Below, piece by piece: positions 49,243 to 57,413 of a DNA stretch of 64,000 bases. A program made the position numbers and the translations under genes. The stretch is from NCBI RefSeq assembly GCF_015062915.1, contig NZ_SUTJ01000001.1:238011-302010 (forward strand), written 5' to 3'. Below the pieces are notes generated by a model, which was not told the DNA's origin, ran no database searches, and saw only the letters and a program-made list of their open reading frames with translations. Each line of letters opens with the position of its first letter. Position 1 is the first letter of the stretch. Origin of the DNA: Methanobrevibacter thaueri. GTDB lineage: Archaea > Methanobacteriota > Methanobacteria > Methanobacteriales > Methanobacteriaceae.

Positions 49243-52200
49243 TTAAATTATTCCAAGTTTTTTGGCAGTCTTCTCGTCAACCTTGCCTGTCACTTTGAGT
49301 CCTTTGTCGTGTTGGAATTCCTTGACGGATCTTTCTGTGCAGCTGTGATAAATTCCATCGATTTTTAGATAATAGCCGTCATATGTGAGGTAATATCCAT
49401 TGTTTTTCAATGCTTGTTGGATTTCCTTGACTGTTGCTTTGTCCTTGCTTCCTTTGGAAACAGTTTTGAAAGTGACAATGACTTTTATTTTTGCTTTTTT
49501 GGTTGCCTTGTTGTAGTATTTGTTTCCTTTGAATTTTATGACCGCAGTGTATTTACCTTTTTTCTTTAGGTTTTTAATCTTGAAGACTGCTTTACCTTTG
49601 CTGTTTGTAGTGGCCTTGTAGGTTTTGCCTTTCACTTTTAGGGTGACTTTGGCTTTTTTGATTGCCTTACCAGTGTTATCTTTTAAGGTAACAGTGTACT
49701 TTTTGGTTTTGACACTGGTTTTAAAGGTTTTCTTTTTAGCAGTCATTTTAGGTGTTGCCTTTTTAACTGTGACTTTAACATTCTTAGAGGATTTGTCATA
49801 GTTAGTGTTGCCGTTGAATGTTATTTTGGCAGTGTATGTTTTGGCAGCTAAACCTTTTGTGGATACTTTAACCTGACCGTTATTGTCGGTAGTGTATGTT
49901 TTGGCGCCGTTCAAGTCAATTTTTATGTTTACACCACTGATTGGTTTTCCGTCAGCATCCTTTAAGGTTACAATCAGATTCTTTGGATTGTTATAGACTG
50001 TTGTGACTGCAGAAGAGGCAATTTCAGTTGGTGTCTTGCTTACAGTGACAGTGATTGTCTTATTTTCAGCAGCATATATTTCATTACCTGCAAATGAAAC
50101 AGTAATAAGCGCCTGGCCTGCACCGGCAGCTATAATTTTTCCATCCTGAACGATTGCAACTGATTCATTACTGGATGTGTAGGTTAAGTTACCTGCATCT
50201 GCAGGTGTTAATGTTGCTCCAATTGCAATTTCATTAAGAACTTTCAAATCAACGGTCGCATTGGCAATACTTATTTCAACAGGTATCTTGCTTACAGTGA
50301 CAGTAACGTTGGTTGTGTTAATGGCATAGGTAGTGCCATTTCCGACAGTTAATGTGATTATTGCTGTTCCTTCTCCAACTGCACGAAGAAGTCCATACTC
50401 TGTAACGACTGCAACGGATTCATTGCTGGAGGAATAGTAGACAGGCAGTAAACTAGGGTTTACTGTAGGTTTAAATTCATATTCATCATCAACATTCAAA
50501 TCCAGGGTTTCATTTTCAACGCTTACACTGGCATCTTTCAGTGAAACGTAAACTGTTATGGTTTTGTTTTCTGCAGCATTATAGTTGTCGTTTCCTTCAA
50601 ATGAAACAGTAATAAGTGCTTGGCCTACACCGGCAGCTATAATTTTTCCGTCCTGAACGATTGCAACTGATTCATTACTAGATGTGTAGGTTAAGTTACC
50701 TGCATCGGCAGGAGTCAAGTTCGCCAAAACACTAACCTCATCACCTGCTTTCAAATAAATAGTTTCATTGGTAAGTGTGATTTCGGTATCTGCTTTATTT
50801 ACTGTAATGTTGACTGTTTTACTTACTTCAGCATGATTATCATCAGGGATTGTTGTTACTGTTAATGTGTAGTTGCCTGCATTCAAACCTGAAACAGTGA
50901 TTGTTGTATCATTTACAACAACAATTGCATTTGGCTGACCAACAACTTCGGCCACAACACCTAGGGCATCGGTAAAGGATACGGTAGTGGATCCATTAGT
51001 GTTGTAATCAAAGGTAACATTATCATTGATTGTCAATGTTGAATTGGCCTTGTTTATTGTCAGTTTTCCAGTTGCTGTTGCATTCCAGAAAACGTTATCT
51101 CCTGAATATATGACATTTACCTCGTATTCATCAGCACCAATATCTCCCAAGGAGATTGTTGCGTTCAACTCTTTTTCAAATGTATAATTCCTGTTTTTAC
51201 CTTTCAATGTTATATTGACTGTTCCAGTGGCAGTGGAATTATAAACAAGAGTTATAACTGTGTTGCTGCTATAATCAGCTTCTTTGGATTGAACTGATAA
51301 ATCAGGACGATATTTGATGTTTAATTCAATAGTATAAGCCACATTTTCAATCGATGCTGTCACACTGCCTGTTCCGATATTTGTTGCATTGTATTTTATG
51401 ATTTCGCCCAGTTTGGCGGTATTTTTACTGACATTGCCGTTTGTTGAGGCGATTGTCAGGTTGAGATTTTCGAATGGGGCGTTGTCGTATTCAGTTATGT
51501 TTCCTGAAGTTGAATTGTACAGGTATAACTTGAATATAATGTCTGAAGTCTCTGAAACAGCGATTGCATCAGGATTAGCAGTAGCATTTAAAAACATCCA
51601 ATTAGTGCAGGAACCAGATATTGGCAAATCTCCATCATAATCTGTTGCGGTGTTTCCAAACCAACAATAATCTGCAGTCAAATAAGAATAAGGAACAATA
51701 TAAATGGCACTACCTTTATTACCGTTGTTATTTAAAAAGACACAATTATATGCATTGCCAGATTGTGAATCCCAGTAAATAGCGCCACCACATTCGGCGG
51801 AGTTGTTTATGAAAATACATTGCGAAATGACGCTGTTTTCAGGCCCCTCACCACAAATAGCACCACCATATTTCGCAGTATTGTTTATGAAATTACATTG
51901 GGAAACGATGCAACCGTCTACCATGCCCAGATAAATAGCACCTCCATAACCATTTTTTATGTAGGCATTTTTAATGGTTAGATTTTTAATTGTCACATTA
52001 TTTGCCCCAACATAGAATACACTTTTTTTTCCTTTGGCATCTATTGTATGGCCGTTACCGTTGATTGTAACCGGCCTAGTTATCCTAATACCCTGTTTAA
52101 AAGCAGTATCAGTGGTTTGATTAAAAGCATAATCCTTATCTAATGTAATGGTGTCGTTTGTGTTGCCGTTTATTATTTTGTTCAGGTCCCAGAAGGTTGT

Positions 52201-53397
52201 TCCGTCTGTGACTGTTAATGTTGTTGTATATGCCACATCTCCTATTGTTGCTGTTACGCTGCCAGTTCCAGGACTTGTTGGTGTGAATGTGACCTTTTCA
52301 TCAAGACCAGTGACATTCTTATCGAGTTTGCCGTTTGAATTCAATGTCAAGTCAACTTTAGCCAATGAAGTGTAATCGGTTATGCTTCCGTTGTATAAAT
52401 ATAATTTGAAGATGATGTCTGCGGTTTCTGCAATTGAAATTGGATTAGGGCCGACAGTGGCATTTAAAAACAACCAATTGCCAAGACCTGCACCATAAAT
52501 ATATGCATTAGGTGATGTTTCGTAGTTTTCTGCCGTATTTCCAAACCAGTTACGATCCAAACTAGCAAAACCAGCTATATGAATAGCTTTTCCATTAGAA
52601 TCAGTGTTATTTATGAAAACACAATCAGAAATATTACCATTAGCACTACCTATTTGCCAGTGGATAGCACCACCGCCACCAAGTTCAGCAGCACAATTCA
52701 CAAAACTACAACCAGAAACACTACCATTAGCACTATTAGACCAGTAGATAGCACCACCATAGTCAGCGGAACAATTCACAAAACTACAACCAGAAACACT
52801 ACCATTAGCACTATTAGACCAGTAGATAGCACCACCATAGTCAGCGGAACAATTCACAAAACTACAACCAGAAACACTACCATTAGCACTATTAGACCAG
52901 TAGATAGCACCACCACCAGTATCAGTTTTAGCATTTATGACTGTGATGTTTTTTATGGTCACATTTTCCGCGTTAAAAATAAAATAGAAAATTCTTGTTT
53001 TCCCTTTGGCATCTATTGTATGGCCGTTACCATCAATAACCAAATTGGATGTGGAAATAGAAATTCCCTCCTCATGAGTCCATGAGTCTTCAGCAGAATA
53101 ATTGTTTTCCAAATATACTGTATCCCCAGAAGATGCATGGTGAATCTTATACTCTAATGCCAAGAATGTTCCAGCATCAGGATAACCCATTTTTTCTTCA
53201 TTATCTGTTTGTGTTACTATTTGTTCTTCGCTTGTCTTTAAATTGTTATCTGTACTTTTCATTTCATCATGTGATAATTCGATTTCTCCTGTATCCTCAC
53301 TGGCCGCCAGTGTATCATTCACATCTGCCGCATATATGCAGGACACGCTGAACAGCGCTAGAATAAGCAAGGTTAGAATTAATATTCCCTTCTTCAT
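49243..53397 (-). CDS. Adhesin-like protein 5 with Ig-like domains and C-terminal peptidoglycan-binding-type domain
   Basis: A 1384-residue secreted protein. Signal peptide (about 1-23, ending IYAA); two beta-helix blocks (about 75-290 and 400-610) separated by Ig-like segments; Big_2-type Ig domains at about 860-1130 with repeated LTPADAGNLTYTSSNESVAI; two transthyretin-like repeats; a Lys-rich stretch; and residues about 1318-1384 that fit a PG_binding_1-like fold (VKEIQQALKNNGYYL, DGIYHSCTERSVKEFQ, GLKVTGKVDEKTAKKLG). That end differs from the other four adhesins and suggests specific binding to pseudomurein or another wall polymer (inference). The first helix holds three identical 26-residue units. 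GGGAGGATAATT before the ATG is a strong ribosome site. Confidence 0.9.
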   Translation of the reverse strand: MKKGILILTLLILALFSVSCIYAADVNDTLAASEDTGEIELSHDEMKSTDNNLKTSEEQIVTQTDNEEKMGYPDAGTFLALEYKIHHASSGDTVYLENNYSAEDSWTHEEGISISTSNLVIDGNGHTIDAKGKTRIFYFIFNAENVTIKNITVINAKTDTGGGAIYWSNSANGSVSGCSFVNCSADYGGAIYWSNSANGSVSGCSFVNCSADYGGAIYWSNSANGSVSGCSFVNCAAELGGGGAIHWQIGSANGNISDCVFINNTDSNGKAIHIAGFASLDRNWFGNTAENYETSPNAYIYGAGLGNWLFLNATVGPNPISIAETADIIFKLYLYNGSITDYTSLAKVDLTLNSNGKLDKNVTGLDEKVTFTPTSPGTGSVTATIGDVAYTTTLTVTDGTTFWDLNKIINGNTNDTITLDKDYAFNQTTDTAFKQGIRITRPVTINGNGHTIDAKGKKSVFYVGANNVTIKNLTIKNAYIKNGYGGAIYLGMVDGCIVSQCNFINNTAKYGGAICGEGPENSVISQCIFINNSAECGGAIYWDSQSGNAYNCVFLNNNGNKGSAIYIVPYSYLTADYCWFGNTATDYDGDLPISGSCTNWMFLNATANPDAIAVSETSDIIFKLYLYNSTSGNITEYDNAPFENLNLTIASTNGNVSKNTAKLGEIIKYNATNIGTGSVTASIENVAYTIELNIKYRPDLSVQSKEADYSSNTVITLVYNSTATGTVNITLKGKNRNYTFEKELNATISLGDIGADEYEVNVIYSGDNVFWNATATGKLTINKANSTLTINDNVTFDYNTNGSTTVSFTDALGVVAEVVGQPNAIVVVNDTTITVSGLNAGNYTLTVTTIPDDNHAEVSKTVNITVNKADTEITLTNETIYLKAGDEVSVLANLTPADAGNLTYTSSNESVAIVQDGKIIAAGVGQALITVSFEGNDNYNAAENKTITVYVSLKDASVSVENETLDLNVDDEYEFKPTVNPSLLPVYYSSSNESVAVVTEYGLLRAVGEGTAIITLTVGNGTTYAINTTNVTVTVSKIPVEISIANATVDLKVLNEIAIGATLTPADAGNLTYTSSNESVAIVQDGKIIAAGAGQALITVSFAGNEIYAAENKTITVTVSKTPTEIASSAVTTVYNNPKNLIVTLKDADGKPISGVNIKIDLNGAKTYTTDNNGQVKVSTKGLAAKTYTAKITFNGNTNYDKSSKNVKVTVKKATPKMTAKKKTFKTSVKTKKYTVTLKDNTGKAIKKAKVTLKVKGKTYKATTNSKGKAVFKIKNLKKKGKYTAVIKFKGNKYYNKATKKAKIKVIVTFKTVSKGSKDKATVKEIQQALKNNGYYLTYDGYYLKIDGIYHSCTERSVKEFQHDKGLKVTGKVDEKTAKKLGII
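52693..52920 (-). repeat. Three identical 78-bp tandem repeats in adhesin-like gene 5
   Basis: ACAATTCACAAAAC recurs at 52693, 52771 and 52849, a period of exactly 78 bp. The copies appear identical apart from the edges, encoding 26-residue beta-helix turns (GGAIYWSNSANG ... SFVNCSADY). Sequence identity at silent sites points to very recent slippage or unequal exchange. Confidence 0.92.
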
Positions 53398-53569
53398 AAT
53401 TATCCTCCCAAAATAGTGGCTTTTGAATAATTGTTGTAAACTGTTATTTTCAGTTTAAAATATTCAAAATATGATTAAAACTCTGTAAATATAAATATAA
53501 ATAAATATCCATTATAAAGAAAATAATAATTTGAAAATGAAACTTGATAAAAAAAAGTAAAGGTGAAGG

Positions 53570-53830
53570 CTAGTAAATGTAGCCACACCATCCTGCACAT
53601 GCCATATAGTAATCCTTTAACTTTAATTTCATATCAACGGGTATTTTTAAAGCGTAGACCTCTGTAAAACTATTTTCTGAGCTATTCAATATTATTTTCG
53701 GTTCATTAATCACGAAATCTCCGAAGAAAGTGTTGCTACAAATTTTATCAACCTTCTCTTTGACCTCATCATAATCAACTAGTGCATCAATATGCTCGAA
53801 TTTAACAACCTCCCATTGATCAGAACTCAT
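53570..53830 (-). CDS. Small hypothetical protein, possibly the 3' half of a broken gene
   Basis: An 86-residue frame I do not recognise; it ends in the unusual ACAGWCGYIY with two Cys. The frame remains open 23 codons upstream of its ATG to a TAA at 53900-53902 that ends the next small frame; the intervening codons (ELAQRQHQYDKHYHKVESEV...) look protein-like. It may be the C-terminal part of a gene interrupted by that one stop, or a separate gene starting at 53830. No good ribosome site was found before the ATG. Confidence 0.45.
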   Translation of the reverse strand: MSSDQWEVVKFEHIDALVDYDEVKEKVDKICSNTFFGDFVINEPKIILNSSENSFTEVYALKIPVDMKLKLKDYYMACAGWCGYIY

Positions 53831-53899
53831 TAATGACTTAACTTCTGATTCGACCTTGTGATAATGCTTATCGTATTGGTGTTGTCTTTGAGCAAGTTC

Positions 53900-54130
53900 T
53901 TAGGATAGCACCTTTTTATAGTGTGTAATAAACCTTTTTTCATCTGCTTTACAGGTTAAATGGTGTTCTCTGATGTATTTTAGACATTTGGTGTATCCAT
54001 TGAAAGGTAATACTCTAACTGATGAGTTCCCATGTCTTTTTCGTTTAACATCACAGATTTTTAGAATTTCTTCAAAACATTCTACCACGTCAATGCAAGT
54101 CGTTGGAAAATTAAAAAAAATATCTGCCAA
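53900..54130 (-). pseudogene. Small frame beginning inside the two-hairpin repeat; probable gene fragment
   Basis: The first ATG of this 76-codon frame falls inside the second copy of the hairpin module, so the encoded start (IFFNFPTT) is unlikely to be native. From about 54087 on, the sequence is Lys/Arg/His-rich (KRKRHGNSSVRVLPFNGYTKC) and could be the end of a transposase or nucleic-acid-binding protein, though I cannot name it. A GTG near 54085 is an alternative start. It shares a frame with the downstream 53570-53830 gene, separated by one TAA. Confidence 0.4.
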
Positions 54131-54198
54131 TATATAATTTTCCTTGAAATTAGGTGTTTAAACTAGTCACTTAAACACCGATTATCTCTCTTTTTTTT
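54096..54198 (+). ncRNA. Two-hairpin RNA module, copy 2
   Basis: The first 50 bp equal 20373-20422. The second hairpin, GGTGTTTAA (54153-54161), loop ACTAGTCAC, TTAAACACC (54171-54179), has a perfect 9-bp stem; compared with copy 1, one base is missing from each arm so pairing is kept. Then TATCTCTC and eight T (54191-54198). Upstream it shares only AATGCAAGTC with the first locus, and no metal box is seen here. Could be the 3' end of a related RNA or a mobile module. Confidence 0.5.
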
Positions 54199-54216
54199 AA
54201 AATTTAAAATAAAAAT

Positions 54217-54510
54217 TTATCCGTAATGTTCTCCAATCCATCCTTGATTGACATCCGGAATGCCGTCTTCACAGTACTCATCATCGTCATAATCAGTATA
54301 GTATATCCTACTTTCACGCTCAACTATTTCTATACCTTCATTACCGCAGTTTTCACATTCCCACAAATCCCCTTTCCAATCAAATAGGGTATCGCAGTTG
54401 AAGCATTGGTAGAATCCTTCACCCCAATCCTCATATCCGCAGAAAGGACAATCAAACTCCTTATCATCATCATCGATTTCTTCACCGCATTCAGGACATT
54501 GAACCATCAT
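54217..54510 (-). CDS. Acidic double zinc-ribbon protein
   Basis: A 97-residue protein with eight paired cysteines: CPECGEE and CPFCGYED, then CFNCDTLF and CENCGNEG. The C-terminal part is strongly acidic (YYTDYDDDEYCEDG). Such small zinc ribbons usually mediate protein or nucleic-acid contacts. It is the last of three consecutive minus-strand zinc-ribbon genes. Two adjacent ATGs (54510 and 54507) are possible starts. Confidence 0.75.
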   Translation of the reverse strand: MMVQCPECGEEIDDDDKEFDCPFCGYEDWGEGFYQCFNCDTLFDWKGDLWECENCGNEGIEIVERESRIYYTDYDDDEYCEDGIPDVNQGWIGEHYG

Positions 54511-54521
54511 ACCACCTACTG

Positions 54522-54659
54522 TTATTTTTTGCGTTCATCGACAAGCCTTGGTCTGTCGCCTGACTTGTCCCAGTACTTTTCCAGTTTTTGACCGCAGTTG
54601 ATGCATCGTGTCGCATCATCCCTGTTGGGATAACTGCAGTAGAAGCATTGCTTTGTCAT
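54522..54659 (-). CDS. 45-residue zinc-ribbon protein
   Basis: A very short gene between its zinc-ribbon neighbours: 45 codons starting MTKQCFYCSYPN, with Cys5, Cys8, Cys19 and Cys22 forming one treble-clef or ribbon-like zinc site, followed by a basic, charged tail ending DERKK. The ATG is preceded by GGGTGAAATA, a good ribosome site, and the gene ends 12 bases before the next start. Conserved spacing of the Cys pairs supports a real gene. Function unknown. Confidence 0.7.
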   Translation of the reverse strand: MTKQCFYCSYPNRDDATRCINCGQKLEKYWDKSGDRPRLVDERKK

Positions 54660-54682
54660 TATTTCACCCATTGTTGATTACA

Positions 54683-55519
54683 TTAAATGTCTTCGTCAGA
54701 CCCGAGAATTGTTGCCTCGCCCCAATTCGACTTTTTCAGGACATCCTTCTGCTTGAGATTATTGATTTCAATGTGGGCTCCGCATCTAATGCAGAAGCTG
54801 TCAGTTATCGGAACTTTCTTCCCACATCTTGGGCACCTTACCTTTTTAACATTAAAATATTTAAGCAGATTATCACGTTTTCTTTTATACTCATCCATTA
54901 ACTCATCATCATCCTTGACAATCTCAAGGGCATGCTTATAGCAATCAAATGCCTCAACATAATCCTCATTAACAAGCGCTATTTCTGCTTTTAAATCAAA
55001 AATGGAATCTGAAATGTCATAATTATCAATTTTCGAGTATATCTTAAGTGCTTGACCTACAAGATTAGATGCCTCATGAATATTGTGACTTTCGAACTGT
55101 TCCCATGCACGATCTGTCAAGAATACTGCCTTATTGCAATTGATTGTCTTATCTGAAGGCCTTCTCTTTAATGCCTCATCATAGCAGGACAATGCCTCAT
55201 CGAACTGTCCCATACGTTCGACAATCAATGCCTTTAAATTCCAATTAGTTGCACGGGCAGGATAATTTTCAATCGCAAGATTAATCAGGGTCAATGCCTC
55301 AGGATACCTCTCCTCATCATATAACCTTGAAGCCTCATCGAGTAATGTTTTTGAAACCCACCTTTTGCGGTTATCCTCAATTTCTTCAGGAGTCTGATCA
55401 TTGCCATCTCCATCTTCCCCTTCTCGAGGCCCATAGCTCATGTAAGGAACTTCCGGTGCACCGGTATCATTACCAAACCCTATTGGGTCGCCCACATGCC
55501 ATTCGCCAAAGTCTCCCAT
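54683..55519 (-). CDS. TPR protein with C-terminal zinc ribbon
   Basis: A 278-residue protein: acidic, Gly-rich N-terminus (about 1-50), then tetratricopeptide repeats at about 55-220 (DEASRLYDEERYPEALTLINLAIENYP; NLKALIVERMGQFDEALSCYDEALKRRP pattern), and a zinc ribbon CPRCGKKVPITDSFCIRCG at about 235-253. A scaffold or adaptor role is inferred. It is the first gene of a probable three-gene operon of zinc-ribbon proteins, read leftward, and is divergent from the peroxidase gene. Confidence 0.85.
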   Translation of the reverse strand: MGDFGEWHVGDPIGFGNDTGAPEVPYMSYGPREGEDGDGNDQTPEEIEDNRKRWVSKTLLDEASRLYDEERYPEALTLINLAIENYPARATNWNLKALIVERMGQFDEALSCYDEALKRRPSDKTINCNKAVFLTDRAWEQFESHNIHEASNLVGQALKIYSKIDNYDISDSIFDLKAEIALVNEDYVEAFDCYKHALEIVKDDDELMDEYKRKRDNLLKYFNVKKVRCPRCGKKVPITDSFCIRCGAHIEINNLKQKDVLKKSNWGEATILGSDEDI

Positions 55520-55656
55520 ATCAACTCACCTGGTTAAAACTATTTTTATACTAACTTAAATACATGTTGAATTTAGGCAATATTTAAATAATAATATAAC
55601 AATAGGTATATCAAGTCTTAATTTAATTAAGTCTTAAAACAAACGAGGTTTTTAAA

Positions 55657-56196
55657 ATGTCAATTTATGATTTTGAAGTAAAGGATGGTGACGGAAACCC
55701 TGTTTCATTAAGCCAATACAAAGACAAAGTACTTTTAATAGTAAACTCAGCAACCAAATGTGGTTTTACCCCACAATACACAGAATTAAACGAAATCTAC
55801 GCAGAATTCAACGAACAAGGCTTTGAAATCCTTGATTTCCCATGCAACCAGTTCGGTGAACAGGCTCCTGGAACAACCGAGGAAATCACTGAAGTCTGCC
55901 GCAGCAAATGGTTGGTCCCATACACAATCTTCGACAAAATCGATGTTAACGGTGAAAATGCTGACCCATTATTCGAATTCCTTAAAAACGAACAGCCATT
56001 CACTGACTTGAAAGGTAAGGGTGCAACAGCATTGAAACTTATGTTAAAAGCAAAAGACAGACATTACAAGGACAACAATGACATCAAATGGAACTTCACT
56101 AAGTTCCTTGTTGACCGTGAAGGAAACGTCGTTCGCAGATTCGAACCTACTGAAGATTTAGGCGACGTTAAAGATGCAGTTAAGGATTTATTATAA
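55657..56196 (+). CDS. Glutathione-peroxidase-family thiol peroxidase (Cys type)
   Basis: A 179-residue GPx-fold peroxidase. The catalytic tetrad is complete: Cys35 (SATKCGFT, Cys in place of selenocysteine), Gln69, Trp145 and Asn146 (KWNFTKFLVDREG). Cys63 lies in FPCNQFG, and Cys81 (EVCRSKW) sits where thioredoxin-dependent GPx enzymes have their resolving cysteine. As methanogens do not make glutathione, thioredoxin is the likely reductant, and a thioredoxin reductase gene follows 71 bp downstream on the same strand. This family is widespread in bacteria; its presence here may reflect transfer. Confidence 0.92.
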   Translation: MSIYDFEVKDGDGNPVSLSQYKDKVLLIVNSATKCGFTPQYTELNEIYAEFNEQGFEILDFPCNQFGEQAPGTTEEITEVCRSKWLVPYTIFDKIDVNGENADPLFEFLKNEQPFTDLKGKGATALKLMLKAKDRHYKDNNDIKWNFTKFLVDREGNVVRRFEPTEDLGDVKDAVKDLL

Positions 56197-56267
56197 TCCT
56201 TAATAATTTTTTTTAAACTTACTATTTTTTAACCATCAGCACCTAATAATTAAATGAGGTTAACAAA

Positions 56268-57179
56268 ATGGAAAAATATGACATTATCATCATTGGAGCA
56301 GGACCTGGAGGACTTACAGCCGCAATATATGCAGGTCGTCAGGGAACAAAGAACCTTATGATTGACCGTGACCTTGCAGGAGGAATAGGTCGTGAAGTTC
56401 CGGAAATGGAAAACTATCCTGGCTTTGACAACATTTCAGGTCTTGAACTGATTGAAAAGATGAAGGCACAGGCCACAAAAAACACTGAGCTTCATGAAAT
56501 GGAAGCCGTTACAGAGATAGTAAAAACCGATGACGAGTACAGGTTTACCGTGAAAACAAACAAGGCAGAGTACCAGTCAAAGACCATTATCCTTGCAACC
56601 GGAAGCTCCCACAGGCATCTTGATGCAAAAGGAGAGGATGAGTTTCTTGGAAAAGGCGTGAGCTACTGTGCAACCTGCGACGGTTTCTTCTTCCAGGACC
56701 GCAACATCATAATGGTTGGCGGAGGAAACAGTGCGCTTCAGGAAGCACTATACCTTAACAATCTGGGCGCCCACGTAACATTGATCCACAGAAAGGATGA
56801 GTTCAGGGCACAAAAGCACCTGCAGAACCAGATCAAGGAAGCCAGAATAAACACAATAATGAATGCAACCGTCGAGGAGATAAAGGGCAGCATGCTTGTT
56901 GAATCAGTGACTCTCAAGGACACAAAAACAGGTGAATTGAGCGATCTATCTGTCGATGGTGTTTTCATAAGCGTAGGTTACGTTCCTCACACTGAACTTG
57001 CCGAGCAGTTGGGTGTTGAATTGGATGAATCAGGCCACATAATCATAGATAAGGATCAAAAAACAAATGTTGATTATGTTTATGCAATAGGTGATGTTTG
57101 TGTTGGTTTGAAACAGTGGATTGTGGCATGTGGAGAAGGTGCAGTCGCTGCAACTTCAGCCTTCCATGACATAAGTTAA
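56268..57179 (+). CDS. trxB: Thioredoxin reductase (TrxB-like flavoprotein)
   Basis: A 303-residue low-molecular-weight thioredoxin reductase: FAD motif GAGPGGLTAAIYAGR at residues 9-23, redox-active CATC at about 134-137, second nucleotide motif GGGNSALQEALYL and IHRKDEFRAQK, and YAIGDV near the end. HRK(x)4-type basic residues suggest NADPH use, though some methanogen relatives take electrons from F420; this cannot be settled by eye. The context with the peroxidase suggests a reductase-thioredoxin-peroxidase relay against peroxides; no thioredoxin gene is in the window. Confidence 0.9.
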   Translation: MEKYDIIIIGAGPGGLTAAIYAGRQGTKNLMIDRDLAGGIGREVPEMENYPGFDNISGLELIEKMKAQATKNTELHEMEAVTEIVKTDDEYRFTVKTNKAEYQSKTIILATGSSHRHLDAKGEDEFLGKGVSYCATCDGFFFQDRNIIMVGGGNSALQEALYLNNLGAHVTLIHRKDEFRAQKHLQNQIKEARINTIMNATVEEIKGSMLVESVTLKDTKTGELSDLSVDGVFISVGYVPHTELAEQLGVELDESGHIIIDKDQKTNVDYVYAIGDVCVGLKQWIVACGEGAVAATSAFHDIS

Positions 57180-57325
57180 TAATTATAGCGGTCTTGCAGG
57201 AATATGTAGATAAAGAATGCTATAACCAAGACTACAATAACAGGCAATAACCACATAAATATTTTCAATAACACCACTGCTATTAATATAGCAATTATAA
57301 TAAATATCAAATCTTGAAGTTCCAT
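57176..57325 (-). CDS. 49-residue membrane protein
   Basis: A small hydrophobic protein (MELQDLIFIIIAIL ... FLQDRYNY) with two closely spaced membrane helices. The same frame is open further upstream, but the ATG at 57325 lies about 25 bp downstream of CTTTATATAT (57344-57353), so the mRNA is probably leaderless or nearly so and starts there. Its stop overlaps the end of the convergent trxB gene by four bases. Function unknown. Confidence 0.6.
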   Translation of the reverse strand: MELQDLIFIIIAILIAVVLLKIFMWLLPVIVVLVIAFFIYIFLQDRYNY

Positions 57326-57413
57326 GTAATTCAAATATATTAAACGTAATATATAAAGTTCGTGGTACTTCTCTTTTTTAATATATATACTATTTTTTAC
57401 AAAAGAATAATCT

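Noticed and set aside
53900..54130. Confident call of a transposase
   Set aside because: The fragment is Lys/Arg-rich, but no DDE, Tyr or other catalytic signature or terminal inverted repeat was found, so only a fragment of unknown origin is reported.
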